Positions 8,815-17,024 of a stretch of 64,000 bases of DNA are shown in pieces. Position numbers and translations under genes: made by a program. The notes below the pieces were generated by a model that did no database searches, was not told the origin of the DNA, and saw only the letters and a program-made list of their open reading frames with translations. The stretch comes from AC-69 sp963751665. Lineage in GTDB: Bacteria > Actinomycetota > UBA4738 > HRBIN12. Numbering within the stretch: the stretch's first letter is position 1; every line of letters begins with the position of its first letter. The stretch spans positions 124,001-188,000 of the forward strand of contig CAVVVF010000010.1 in the NCBI GenBank assembly GCA_963751665.1, given 5' to 3'.

Positions 8815-10020
8815 ATGGGTGGAGGCGAAGTCAAGCTCGTCGACCTGGTCAAGCGGTTCGCCGACGTCACGGCGGTGGCCGGGATCAACCTGGAGATGCA
8901 GCCGGGTGAGTTCTTCTCGCTCCTCGGCCCGTCCGGGTGCGGCAAGACCACCACACTGCGGCTGATCGCCGGGTTCGAGCGGCCCGACGAGGGCCAGATC
9001 CTGCTCGACGACGCCGACATGGCTCAGGTACCGCCCCACAAGCGGAACGTCAACACGGTCTTCCAGAACTACGCGCTGTTCCCCCATCTGAACGTGTTCG
9101 AGAACGTCGCCTTCGGCCTCCGGTACAAGGAGGTCTCCAAGCAGGAGATCAAGCAGCGGGTCCACGACGCGCTGGCCCTGGTTCGGCTGGAGGGCCTGGA
9201 GAAGCGGCGACCATCGCAGCTGTCCGGCGGCCAGCAGCAGCGGGTGGCCCTGGCCCGCGCGCTCGTGCTGAACCCCGCGGTGCTCCTGCTCGACGAGCCC
9301 CTCGGGGCTCTGGACGCCAAGCTCCGCAAGGCCCTCCAGATCGAGCTGAAGGCCCTCCAGGAGGAGGTCGGCATCACGTTCATCTACGTGACGCACGACC
9401 AGGAGGAGGCCCTCACGATGTCCGACCGGCTGGCCGTGATGTCGAACGGACGCGTCGAGCAGGTGGGGACACCGAACGAGGTCTACGAGGAACCGAGGAC
9501 GACCTACGTCGCCGACTTCCTCGGCGTGTCGAACCTCATGGACGCCCAGGCCGAGGGCCCGGACGGGAGCGGCCGGTGCAAGGTCCGCCTGGGCGACTTC
9601 ACGCTGCTCGCCGGGCAGGGCGAGAGCGACGCACTGGGCGAGGCGAAGATCGTGATCCGGCCGGAGCGTGTCGGCCTGGAGCGGCAAGGGGCGACGGGGG
9701 AGAACCGCGTCCCGGGGATGGTCGAGCGGGTCGTCTATGTCGGCTCGATCCTCCAGGTCATCGTGCACCTCGCGCCGGGACGGACGCTCCAGGCCTGGAT
9801 CCAGAACCAGGGTGAGAGCCTGCCCTACGGACAGGGCACGCCGGTGACCGTGCACCTGCCGGTGGACGCCCTTCGGGTGCTGGTCGACGGTGCCCCCGTC
9901 GGCGAGTCGGTCGCGGTCGATCGGCGAGCCGGCCTCCTGAACGTCGCTAGACCTGGTACCCGACGAACTCGCGTGTCGCTTCGCCGCGTTCGCCCCTCGT
10001 CACCCGCCGATACACGATGA
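8815..10020 (+). CDS. potA: Spermidine/putrescine-type ABC importer ATPase
   Basis: A 401-residue ABC ATPase that powers polyamine-type uptake. The Walker A GPSGCGKTTT is near residues 38-47, followed by the Q-loop FQNYALFPHL, the signature LSGGQQQRVALARAL, Walker B VLLLDEPLGALD and the switch His in VTHDQEEALTMSDR. A C-terminal TOBE-type domain contains VIRPERVGLE. TATCCT at 8800-8805 ends 9 bases before the ATG, so the message may be nearly leaderless. The last 25 codons overlap the end of potC on the other strand by 74 bases, and these residues (RPGTRRTRVSLRRV) look unlike a normal TOBE end, so the C terminus may be altered by an indel. Its partner genes potDBC run convergently. Confidence 0.9.
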   Translation: MGGGEVKLVDLVKRFADVTAVAGINLEMQPGEFFSLLGPSGCGKTTTLRLIAGFERPDEGQILLDDADMAQVPPHKRNVNTVFQNYALFPHLNVFENVAFGLRYKEVSKQEIKQRVHDALALVRLEGLEKRRPSQLSGGQQQRVALARALVLNPAVLLLDEPLGALDAKLRKALQIELKALQEEVGITFIYVTHDQEEALTMSDRLAVMSNGRVEQVGTPNEVYEEPRTTYVADFLGVSNLMDAQAEGPDGSGRCKVRLGDFTLLAGQGESDALGEAKIVIRPERVGLERQGATGENRVPGMVERVVYVGSILQVIVHLAPGRTLQAWIQNQGESLPYGQGTPVTVHLPVDALRVLVDGAPVGESVAVDRRAGLLNVARPGTRRTRVSLRRVRPSSPADTR

Positions 10021-10844
10021 ATCCAATCGTGATGGCGAATAGCGTGACGACCAGCATGAACGTAGCGGCGGCGTTGACCGACGGCGGCGGGGCCGCCCGG
10101 GCGGCGTCGAAGATCTTGACCGAGAGCGGTTCGCTCGATGCCGTGCTCGACAGGTAGCGGACCGTGATGAAGTCGTCGATCGAGTCGGCGAACACGAGCA
10201 CCGCGCTGGCGAAGATGGCCGGGTACAGGAGCGGCAGCAGCACACGGCGCACGGATTGCGTCGGGGCGGCCCCGAGGTCCATGGCCGCCTCCTCGTACTC
10301 CTTCCCGATCGAGAGCAACCTGGCTCGCACCACGATCACCGGATACGACATCTGATAGGTGACCAGGCCGAGGATCTGCGCGGTCGTCCCCAGGTTCACG
10401 AACTTGAGCAGGAACGTGAACGCCAGGAACAGCGACACGCCGACGATGATCTCGGGGACGACGAAGGACAGCAGCATCGTGAAGTTGGCCAGCCCCGGAC
10501 CCCGTCCCCGCCAACGGTCGATGCCGATCGCGAACAGGGTGCCGAGCGGGACGGCGAGCAACATGGTGAGGACGCCGAGACGCACGGTCTGGAACATGGC
10601 GGTCCGCAGGTCGGCCCGGTACAGGAGCGATTCCGCCGCCGTCGGATCTCCCACCCACCACCGGAACGAGAAGCCCTGCCATGCGCTCCGCGACCGGCCG
10701 GCGTTGAACGAGAACGCCACGGCGATGAGCACCGGCAGGATGGACCACGCGAGGTAGCCCCACGTCAGCGCCTGGAGGAACCGGGGCTTTCGCCATGGGT
10801 TCCGCCACCATGGCTGCCGGACCGCCGATCGAAGCCTTGCTCAC
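9947..10844 (-). CDS. potC: Polyamine-type ABC importer permease, one apparent frameshift near the start
   Basis: The second membrane subunit of the PotABCD-type importer, 298 residues when repaired. Six hydrophobic segments and the EAA loop EYEEAAMDLGAAPTQSVRRVLLPLLYPAI are visible. The start is GTG 10844, overlapping the potB stop as GTGA. That frame reads MSKASIGGPAAMVAEPMAKA and must then shift to RFLQALTWGYLAWSILPVLIAVAFSFN; one extra C in the four-C run complementary to 10783-10786 accounts for it. The GTG at 10732 used by a naive reading lies inside the first helix and would remove most of it. The stop overlaps the end of potA on the opposite strand. Confidence 0.85.
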
Positions 10845-11836
10845 AGCGCCTCCTGGGCCCGCTTCGTGCTCCGGAGGTAGTACAGGAGCGGGACGATCAG
10901 GAGGACCATCAGCATCAGGACCAGCGAGGCGGCCTGGGGGCTCTCGCCCGGCAGAGACAGCGCATTGTCGATGAGGTTGCCGTACATGGAGGTCTTCGTC
11001 GACCCCAGCAGGTCGTTGGTGAAGTAGTCGCCGAACATCGGCAGGGCCACGATCACCATGCCGGCCAGGATGGCCTGCCGGGAGAGCGGAAGCGTCACCC
11101 GGATGAACGTCTTGACCGGGCCGGCACCGAGATCGCGGCCCGCCTCGAGCAGGTTCTGGTCGATCCGGTCCAGGAAACCGAACAGCGGCAGGACCATGTA
11201 CGGGATGTAGCCGTACACCAGGCCGAGGATCACCGTGAGCGGCCGGCCCTGGAGCCAGCTCACCGGCGACGAGATCACATGGAGTTGCGTGAGGATCTTG
11301 TTGATCAGCCCGTCCGCCTGGAGCAGGCCTTGCCAGGCATAGATCCGCATGAGGTAACTGATCCAGAACGGGGAGATCAACAGGACTAGGTACAAGCCCT
11401 TCCGCCGGCCGCTGTGCCGAGCAACGTAGTACGCGACCCCGTAGCCGAGGATCAGGCACAGGAGGCTGGCCGCCGGCACGTAGACCAGCGTCCGGATGAG
11501 CGCGGGCTGATAGAAGGCGTCCCCTCCGTAGAACCTGTTCAGGATGCTCGTGAACGTCGAGCCGCTCCAGTACCACGGCTGGTAGACGGGTAGGGCGTTC
11601 CCGAAGAGGTCCGACGTGCCGAAGGCGACGGCGAAGACGACGTAGAAGGGAAGGACGAACAGGAGCGCGAGCCAGATCGTGGCGGGCGCGGCGAACGACG
11701 GCCAGTACCACCTCGGGTACAGGACCCGGGAGACGCGGGCGCCCTCGCCGCCGCCCTTCCCGCGAGGAGTGCGCCGACGCTTCGCCCGGGGGACGGCTGG
11801 TGCTACCTCGGTCCCAGTGGTCGCCTCGCTACCCAC
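10841..11836 (-). CDS. potB: Polyamine-type ABC importer permease
   Basis: A 331-residue inner-membrane permease. A basic N-terminal tail (RAKRRRTPRGKGGGEGAR) precedes the first helix FAAPATIWLALLFVLPFYVVFAVAFG. The PotB-type core includes LVLLISPFWISYLMRIYAW and the cytoplasmic EAA loop NLLEAGRDLGAGPVKTFIRVTLPLSRQAILAG, which contacts the ATPase. GTG 11836 overlaps the potD stop by 8 bases, and its own stop overlaps the potC start, so potD-potB-potC is one tightly coupled unit. Confidence 0.92.
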   Translation of the reverse strand: MGSEATTGTEVAPAVPRAKRRRTPRGKGGGEGARVSRVLYPRWYWPSFAAPATIWLALLFVLPFYVVFAVAFGTSDLFGNALPVYQPWYWSGSTFTSILNRFYGGDAFYQPALIRTLVYVPAASLLCLILGYGVAYYVARHSGRRKGLYLVLLISPFWISYLMRIYAWQGLLQADGLINKILTQLHVISSPVSWLQGRPLTVILGLVYGYIPYMVLPLFGFLDRIDQNLLEAGRDLGAGPVKTFIRVTLPLSRQAILAGMVIVALPMFGDYFTNDLLGSTKTSMYGNLIDNALSLPGESPQAASLVLMLMVLLIVPLLYYLRSTKRAQEAL

Positions 11837-13106
11837 CGGCCTTGATCTGGTCCCAGGCCTGGTTGTACAGGTCGTCCACGGCCGGGCTCACTCCCAGGAT
11901 GAACGAGCCCGTGTCGAAGAACCCGGGGACCACCACGGCCTCCTTCAGGCTGGGCGGGACCACCTTCGGGACGAGCGCATGCGGGTTGATCGAGTTCATG
12001 GGGGTCTGGTATCCGTTGTAATGCGTGAAGTTATCGAAGGAGTTGGTCTTGTCCAGCATGAAGTTGAGGAACTCATGGGCCAGGCGAGGGCTATGGGCGC
12101 TCGCCGGGATGACGATCAGGTCGTTGCCGATCACGCCGCCGCCGTCGGGGGGGTACCAGAAGCCCAGGACGTCCGGGGAAACGCCCTTGGGAAGGTAGTA
12201 GAACGCAGCCGAGCACACGTCGCCCGACCACGACGAGCCCACCCAGAAGACGTCCTCGGCCATCTTCGAGTAGACGCCGTTGATGGTGAGCTGGGCGTTC
12301 GTGGCATCGATCAGCTTCAGGACGTCGTCCTTCGCCATGTTGATCAGCTTCGGATCCCCCGTGTTCACGTCCTTGATCCCGTTCTTCATGAGGGCCATCG
12401 ACATGGTCTCCCGGCGGTCGTCGTAGATCGTCACCCGGCCCTTGTACTCCGGATCCCACAGGATCTCGTAGGGGTTGGACATCGACTGGACCTTCGAATC
12501 CGGGATGTGGTCCCGCCGGTAGGCGATGCCCGTCGTGTAGATGGTGTACGGGACGGTGTACCGCCACTCCTTGTCGTAGAAGGGGTTCTGGAACTCGGGC
12601 CAGTAGTTGGCCGCTAGGTTGGGGAGCAGGTCGTGCTGCAGCGGCTGGATGAGCTTGGAGACGACCAGTTTCGTGAGCTCCGACGGATCGGGGAAGAAGA
12701 CATCGGGCGCCACCTGTCCGGCGGAGAGCTTGGCGACCCCCCCGTCGATGTCGTTGAAGGTCGTGAGGCTGACCTTGACGTCGTACTTGCTGAACTTGTC
12801 CTCGAACTCCCGGAACAGGTGCGGCCACAGGTAGTCCGTCCAGTTGTAGACCTGGAGGGTCGCGCCCTTCTCGATGGGGGTGGAGGCCGCGATGGGGTCC
12901 TGGTACAGGGGAAGCGTCACCGGATGGTCCGGGCGCGCCGGGTTCGCCAGGAGCTCCTCCTCGATCGACGTCCTGGTCGACTGTCCGGGCTTCGTGCACG
13001 CAGCCAGGATGGCAGCCGCGCCGGGAAGGGTCACCGCCGCGCCCGCCGATCGCCGCAGGAAGTCTCGCCGGCTCATCCGCCCTCGGGGGCGTGAACCTGG
13101 ATACAT
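11829..13106 (-). CDS. potD: Polyamine-type ABC importer substrate-binding lipoprotein, TAT signal
   Basis: A 425-residue binding protein. The N terminus holds a twin-arginine motif SRRDFLRR, a hydrophobic stretch and the lipobox AILAAC (Cys36), so it is exported folded and anchored outside the membrane. The mature part starts the PotD/F fold with LQVYNWTDYLWPHLFREFEDKFSKYDVKVSLTTFND, followed by APDVFFPD and PYTIYTTGIAYRRD. ATG 13106 is used, with GGGAGG upstream; an alternative ATG lies 10 codons in, next to the TAT motif. A TetR-type operator lies at 13121-13138, within 15 bases of the start, so the operon is probably repressed at or near its start point. Confidence 0.9.
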   Translation of the reverse strand: MYPGSRPRGRMSRRDFLRRSAGAAVTLPGAAAILAACTKPGQSTRTSIEEELLANPARPDHPVTLPLYQDPIAASTPIEKGATLQVYNWTDYLWPHLFREFEDKFSKYDVKVSLTTFNDIDGGVAKLSAGQVAPDVFFPDPSELTKLVVSKLIQPLQHDLLPNLAANYWPEFQNPFYDKEWRYTVPYTIYTTGIAYRRDHIPDSKVQSMSNPYEILWDPEYKGRVTIYDDRRETMSMALMKNGIKDVNTGDPKLINMAKDDVLKLIDATNAQLTINGVYSKMAEDVFWVGSSWSGDVCSAAFYYLPKGVSPDVLGFWYPPDGGGVIGNDLIVIPASAHSPRLAHEFLNFMLDKTNSFDNFTHYNGYQTPMNSINPHALVPKVVPPSLKEAVVVPGFFDTGSFILGVSPAVDDLYNQAWDQIKAGG

Positions 13107-13120
13107 GGAAACCTCCCTTG

Positions 13121-13138
13121 TTTGACCGGACGTTCAAA
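13121..13138. promoter_or_regulatory. TetR-type operator, site 1 (upstream of potD)
   Basis: TTTGACCGGACGTTCAAA, an imperfect dyad. It matches the site at 34143 at 16 of 18 positions and shares TGA-N3-G-N-CGTTCA with two further sites at 13186 and 34073. It lies immediately upstream of the potD ribosome site and start. The bound regulator is inferred to be the BetI-like TetR at 33396. Confidence 0.72.
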
Positions 13139-13185
13139 ACGCTGAGTAACACAAGCGTCCCGGTCGCGCAACCCAACCCCGGCCG

Positions 13186-13203
13186 GCTGAAGCGGCGTTC
13201 AGG
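13186..13203. promoter_or_regulatory. TetR-type operator, site 2, over a candidate -35 region of the enoyl-CoA hydratase promoter
   Basis: GCTGAAGCGGCGTTCAGG keeps the invariant TGA-N3-G-N-CGTTCA core and spacing of the other three sites but has weaker outer bases. It overlaps CTGAAG (13187-13192), which stands 18 bases upstream of TATGAT (13211-13216), a plausible -35/-10 pair for the gene starting at 13250. Binding here would block RNA polymerase. Confidence 0.55.
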
Positions 13204-13249
13204 AGCCCGGTATGATGCGGCCCCCGACGCGACCCCTGTGAGGCGTTCC

Positions 13250-14089
13250 ATGGCCGACGACGCACCGAGCGACGAACCCGTCCTGCTCATCGACGACATC
13301 GGGCCGGTTCGCCGGCTCACCTTGAACCGCCCGAAGAGGCTGAACGCCCTGAACGGCGAGCTGGTCGATGCCCTGTCGAGAGCTCTGGCCGAGGCCGCAG
13401 ACGACGACGGGGTCAGCGTGCTCGTCCTGCGGGGGGCGGGGCGGGCGTTCTGCGCCGGCTACGACCTGGAGGAGGACGCGGGGCAGGGGCCGATGGACTC
13501 TGCCGGGTGGTACCGGGAGCTCGAGCGCTCCGCTGCCCAGATGCTCGAGCTCATCGACCACCCCAAGCCGATCATCGCCCAGGTCCACAGCTACTGCCTG
13601 GCCGGTGGCACGGATCTCATGCTCGCCTGCGACCTGTGTCTCTGCTCCGACGACGCGTTCTTCGGCTACCCGGATGTGCGGTTCGGATCGGGTGTCGTCA
13701 CGATGCTGCTTCCCTGGGTGGTCGGAGCCCGAAAGGCCAAGGAGCTCCTGTTCACCGGGGAGGACCGGATCTCTGCCCAGGAGGCGCTTCGGATCGGGCT
13801 GGTCAATCGGGTCGTGCCGGCCGGCGAGCTCGGCGACGCCAGCCTGGGCCTGGCGGATGAGATCGCGAAGAACGAGCCGTTCGTGGTCCGGGCCACCAAG
13901 CGGGCCATCAACCGGGTGTGGGAGCTGTCCGGGATCCGCGAGGGGGTCGCCGCGAACGTCGAGCTCGACGTGATGATCGAGTCGGCGAACCTCCCGCAGC
14001 GGGACGAGTTCCGTCGCATCACGAAGGAGCAGGGGCTGAAGGCCGCCATCGCCTGGAGGGACGCGCGGTTCCGGGACAAGGGCGCGTGA
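13250..14089 (+). CDS. Enoyl-CoA hydratase/isomerase-family protein
   Basis: A 279-residue crotonase-fold enzyme. The core LVLRGAGRAFCAGYDLEED (oxyanion-hole segment), PKPIIAQVHSYCLAGGTDLMLACDLCLCSDDAFFGYPDVRFG and the KELLFTGEDRISAQEALRIGLVNRVV block are typical. Such enzymes hydrate or isomerise acyl-CoA double bonds; in this member the second catalytic glutamate position is replaced (DVRFGSG instead of an E-x-x-G type), so hydratase activity is not certain. ATG 13250 is chosen; the open frame upstream overlaps the regulatory region. It overlaps the following acyl-CoA synthetase by GTGA and has a TetR-type operator upstream. Confidence 0.83.
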   Translation: MADDAPSDEPVLLIDDIGPVRRLTLNRPKRLNALNGELVDALSRALAEAADDDGVSVLVLRGAGRAFCAGYDLEEDAGQGPMDSAGWYRELERSAAQMLELIDHPKPIIAQVHSYCLAGGTDLMLACDLCLCSDDAFFGYPDVRFGSGVVTMLLPWVVGARKAKELLFTGEDRISAQEALRIGLVNRVVPAGELGDASLGLADEIAKNEPFVVRATKRAINRVWELSGIREGVAANVELDVMIESANLPQRDEFRRITKEQGLKAAIAWRDARFRDKGA

Positions 14090-16179
14090 ACCTCCGGGCG
14101 CTGCTGGCACCGCGATCGATCGCCGTCATCGGGGCTTCTGAGTCCCCCGATTCCTGGGCCCCCGAGATCCTCCGGAGCCTCCAGCACCTCGGCTACCGGG
14201 GCGCGCTGTATCCGGTCAACCCGAAGTACGACGAGGTGTGGGGGCGTCGCTGCCTTTCCTCGGTGCTCGAGCTTCCGAAAGGGGTGGACCTCGCCGTGGT
14301 CGTCGTCCCGGCTTCCATCGCCGTGCGCGCGGTGGAGGATTGCGGCCGGGCCGGGGTACGCGCCGCGATGGTGGTCTCGAGCGGCTTCGCCGAGGCCGGG
14401 CCAGGGGGGATGAAGCTCCAGGAGGAGCTGCGGGCGGTCGCCCGGCGGCACCGGCTGCCCGTCCTCGGACCGAACGTCGAGGGGTTCGTGAACTACGTGG
14501 ACCGGGTGGCGCCGTACGGGACCACGCCGCCTCCCGATCCCATCGCCGGAGGGGTCTCCGTCATCTCCCAGAGCGGCACGGTGGCCTGGACCATGGGCCA
14601 GATGGCCTCGGACCGTGGGCTGGGGCTCCGCATCATCCTGGGGGTGGGGAACGAGGCGGTCATCGGCCTCGGCGACATGCTCGCATGGGCCGCCGCCGAT
14701 CGGCATACGGAGCTCGTCGCCTCCTACGTCGAGACGATGCGCGACGTGGAGGGCATCGGACGCGGGCTCGACGCGCTCCTCGCTGCGGGCAAGCCCGTCC
14801 TGATGTGCGCGCCGGCGGGGCGGAGCGAGGCAGCACAGCGCTCGATCGTGGCCCACACGGGGGCCCTGGCGGGCAACACCGAGCTTCGCGACGCGTGGCT
14901 GCGCGCGCGGGGAGCCACCCTGATGGCCGACCCGGTGGAGATGTTCGAGGCGGCAGTGCTGCTTTCGTCCCACCGTGTGCTGCGCGCCCCCGGGGTCGCC
15001 GGGGCCCTGCAGTCCGGCGGCGCGTGCACGCTGTTCGCGGAGGCCGCGGCCGATGCGGGCCTCGAGCTCCCCGAGTTCGCTGCGGCGACGAGACGTCGGC
15101 TTCGAACGGCTCTGCCGGCCTTCGCCGGGCAGAACAACCCGCTCGACGTCACCGGCCAGGCCGCCGTGGAGACCGAGCTGTACGTGGCCGCCCTGGAGGC
15201 GCTGGCCGGCGACCCGAGCGTCGGGCTCGTGGCGTTCGACGCGTTCCCCCCTCGATTGGAATCGGAGGGTGTGTGGGCGGAGCCGGTGCTGGCCCGGGTG
15301 CGCGAGCTCCAGGAGGAGACGGGGGTGACCTTCGCCTCGGTGGCCATGAGCGCACTGTCGTACGGGAAGACGGCGAAGGAGTTCGTGGACCGGGCGGGGA
15401 TCCCGTTCCTCCAGGGCCATCGGGCTGCGGCAGGCGCCGTCCGCGCCCTCGTCGACCTCCAGGATGCGATGGAGCGATCCGTGCCCGCCCTTCGACCGCA
15501 TCCCAACCGGGGGAAAGCCCTTCGGGTGCTGCGGGGCATGACTGGACCGCTGGACGAGGTCCGGGCGGCGAAGGTGCTCGAGCTGTACGGCGTGCGACGG
15601 CCCGCGGAGCGGGCCGTCGACACGCCGGAGGACGCGGGCCGGGCGGCTCGTGCCGTCGGCTTCCCCGTCGCCGTGAAGGCCCTCGCTCCGGAGATGCCCC
15701 ACAAGGAGCGGCTGGGCGGGATCCGTCTGGGGTTGGCGGACGCGGCGGCCGTCCGCGCCGCCACGTCCGAGGTCCTCGCCGCGGCCCGGCGGGCCGGGGC
15801 CAGGCGGCCCCGGGTGCTGGTGCAGCGGATGGTGCGGGGCACCGAGGTGCTGGTGGGCGCGGTCGTGGACGAGCGGTTCGGCCCGGCCGTGACCATCCGG
15901 CCGGGAGGAGCGCTCGCCGAGGCCGGCGCGGCCACGTTCGTGGCCGCGCCGCTCACCCGAAAGCAGGCCGGGCGCTTCGTGGAACGACAGGCGCAGGCGA
16001 GCGGGCTCGACCCGCGCGCGCACGATCTCGCCGCCGTGGCCCGGGCGGTGGAGGGGATCGCCCGAGCGGCCGCGGACCTGCGGGGAAGATTGGCCTCGCT
16101 CGAGGCGAACCCGTTGATCGTGGGAAGCCGGGGGGCCGTCGCCGTGGACGCGCTGGCGGAAGCCCGGCCCCCCGAGTGA
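14086..16179 (+). CDS. NDP-forming acyl-CoA synthetase (acetate-CoA ligase, ADP-forming type)
   Basis: A 697-residue single-chain enzyme with a CoA-binding domain (LLAPRSIAVIGASESPDSWAPEIL, about 7-130), a succinyl-CoA-ligase-like domain containing the phosphohistidine His257 in SIVAHTGALAGN, and a C-terminal ATP-grasp domain (FPVAVKALAPEMPHKERLGGIRLGL to SLEANPLIV). It interconverts an acyl-CoA plus ADP and phosphate with acid, CoA and ATP. GTG 14086 overlaps the stop of the enoyl-CoA hydratase as GTGA, so the two are co-translated and likely handle the same acyl-CoA. A paralogue lies at 35844. Confidence 0.88.
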   Translation: MNLRALLAPRSIAVIGASESPDSWAPEILRSLQHLGYRGALYPVNPKYDEVWGRRCLSSVLELPKGVDLAVVVVPASIAVRAVEDCGRAGVRAAMVVSSGFAEAGPGGMKLQEELRAVARRHRLPVLGPNVEGFVNYVDRVAPYGTTPPPDPIAGGVSVISQSGTVAWTMGQMASDRGLGLRIILGVGNEAVIGLGDMLAWAAADRHTELVASYVETMRDVEGIGRGLDALLAAGKPVLMCAPAGRSEAAQRSIVAHTGALAGNTELRDAWLRARGATLMADPVEMFEAAVLLSSHRVLRAPGVAGALQSGGACTLFAEAAADAGLELPEFAAATRRRLRTALPAFAGQNNPLDVTGQAAVETELYVAALEALAGDPSVGLVAFDAFPPRLESEGVWAEPVLARVRELQEETGVTFASVAMSALSYGKTAKEFVDRAGIPFLQGHRAAAGAVRALVDLQDAMERSVPALRPHPNRGKALRVLRGMTGPLDEVRAAKVLELYGVRRPAERAVDTPEDAGRAARAVGFPVAVKALAPEMPHKERLGGIRLGLADAAAVRAATSEVLAAARRAGARRPRVLVQRMVRGTEVLVGAVVDERFGPAVTIRPGGALAEAGAATFVAAPLTRKQAGRFVERQAQASGLDPRAHDLAAVARAVEGIARAAADLRGRLASLEANPLIVGSRGAVAVDALAEARPPE

Positions 16180-17024
16180 TCTACGGCCTGGCCGCGGCGC
16201 TCGGCTGGGGAGTGGGCGACTTCGGGGCGGCCATCGTGGGCCGGCGGCTGGGAAGCGTGGCCACGGTGGTGATCTCACAGCTCGCCGGCCTGCTGACGCT
16301 CCTCCTCCTCGTGCTCGCGGCGCAGCCGGCGTGGAACGTGCCCGCAGGCACGATGGCCGGGATCGCCGCGAACGGGATCGTCGCGGCCGCCGCGTATCTC
16401 CTCCTGTACCGAGCGCTCGAGCTCGGGCCGGTCGCGCTGGTCTCCCCGGTCGTCGCGGCGTACGCGGTCATCACGATCGCGCTCGCCATCGCATTCCTCG
16501 GGGAGGCGCTCCCCGGGATCGTCCTTGCCGGGGCCCTCATGACGGTCGCCGGCGTGGTGTTGACCACGGCCGACCTGCGCCAGCTCGGCCGACCCGGGCG
16601 TTCCCGGCAGACGGGGCTTCGGTACGCGCTCGGCTCGATGGCTCTGTTCGGCGTGGCCACGTTCTTCCTCGGCCGATACTCGCAGGAGGTGGGATGGCTC
16701 CCATCGCTCACCCTGTCCCGGATCTGGACGACGACGGTTCTCTTGGTCACTGGGATCCTCGTACGACCGCCGATCCGGCGAGGTGCGGCCGGGGCGGTGC
16801 TCGGAGCGATCGTCGTCGGCGTCGCCGATGTCTTGGGGGGATCGGCCTACGCCCGAGGGGCGGAGCTCGGGTTCGTCTCCGTGGTGGCCGCTGCCTCGGC
16901 GACCTTCACGCTGATCCCCGTGGCGGGAGGCGTGATCTTCCTGAAGGAGCGTCCGGCCGTCAGCCAGGGCGTTGGGGTTCTCCTGGTCGTCGCGGGGCTG
17001 CTGATGCTCGGTCTGGGCGGCTGA
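16176..17024 (+). CDS. EamA-type drug/metabolite transporter
   Basis: A 282-residue membrane protein with ten hydrophobic segments forming two EamA repeats: YGLAAALGWGVGDFGAAIVGRR...LLYRALELGPVALVSPVVAAYAVITI in the first, and LGSMALFGVATFFLGRYSQ...YARGAELGFVSVVAAASATFTLIPV in the second. Members export amino acids or other small metabolites. GTG 16176 overlaps the acyl-CoA synthetase stop (GTGA). Its end overlaps the end of the convergent choline dehydrogenase-like gene by 65 bases. The substrate is unknown. Confidence 0.83.
   Translation: MIYGLAAALGWGVGDFGAAIVGRRLGSVATVVISQLAGLLTLLLLVLAAQPAWNVPAGTMAGIAANGIVAAAAYLLLYRALELGPVALVSPVVAAYAVITIALAIAFLGEALPGIVLAGALMTVAGVVLTTADLRQLGRPGRSRQTGLRYALGSMALFGVATFFLGRYSQEVGWLPSLTLSRIWTTTVLLVTGILVRPPIRRGAAGAVLGAIVVGVADVLGGSAYARGAELGFVSVVAAASATFTLIPVAGGVIFLKERPAVSQGVGVLLVVAGLLMLGLGG

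Noticed and set aside
9947..10732. potC starting at GTG 10732
   Set aside because: This start falls within the first transmembrane helix; the upstream codons RFLQALTWGYLAWSILP are clearly coding, and a GTGA overlap with potB gives a better start once one extra base is removed.
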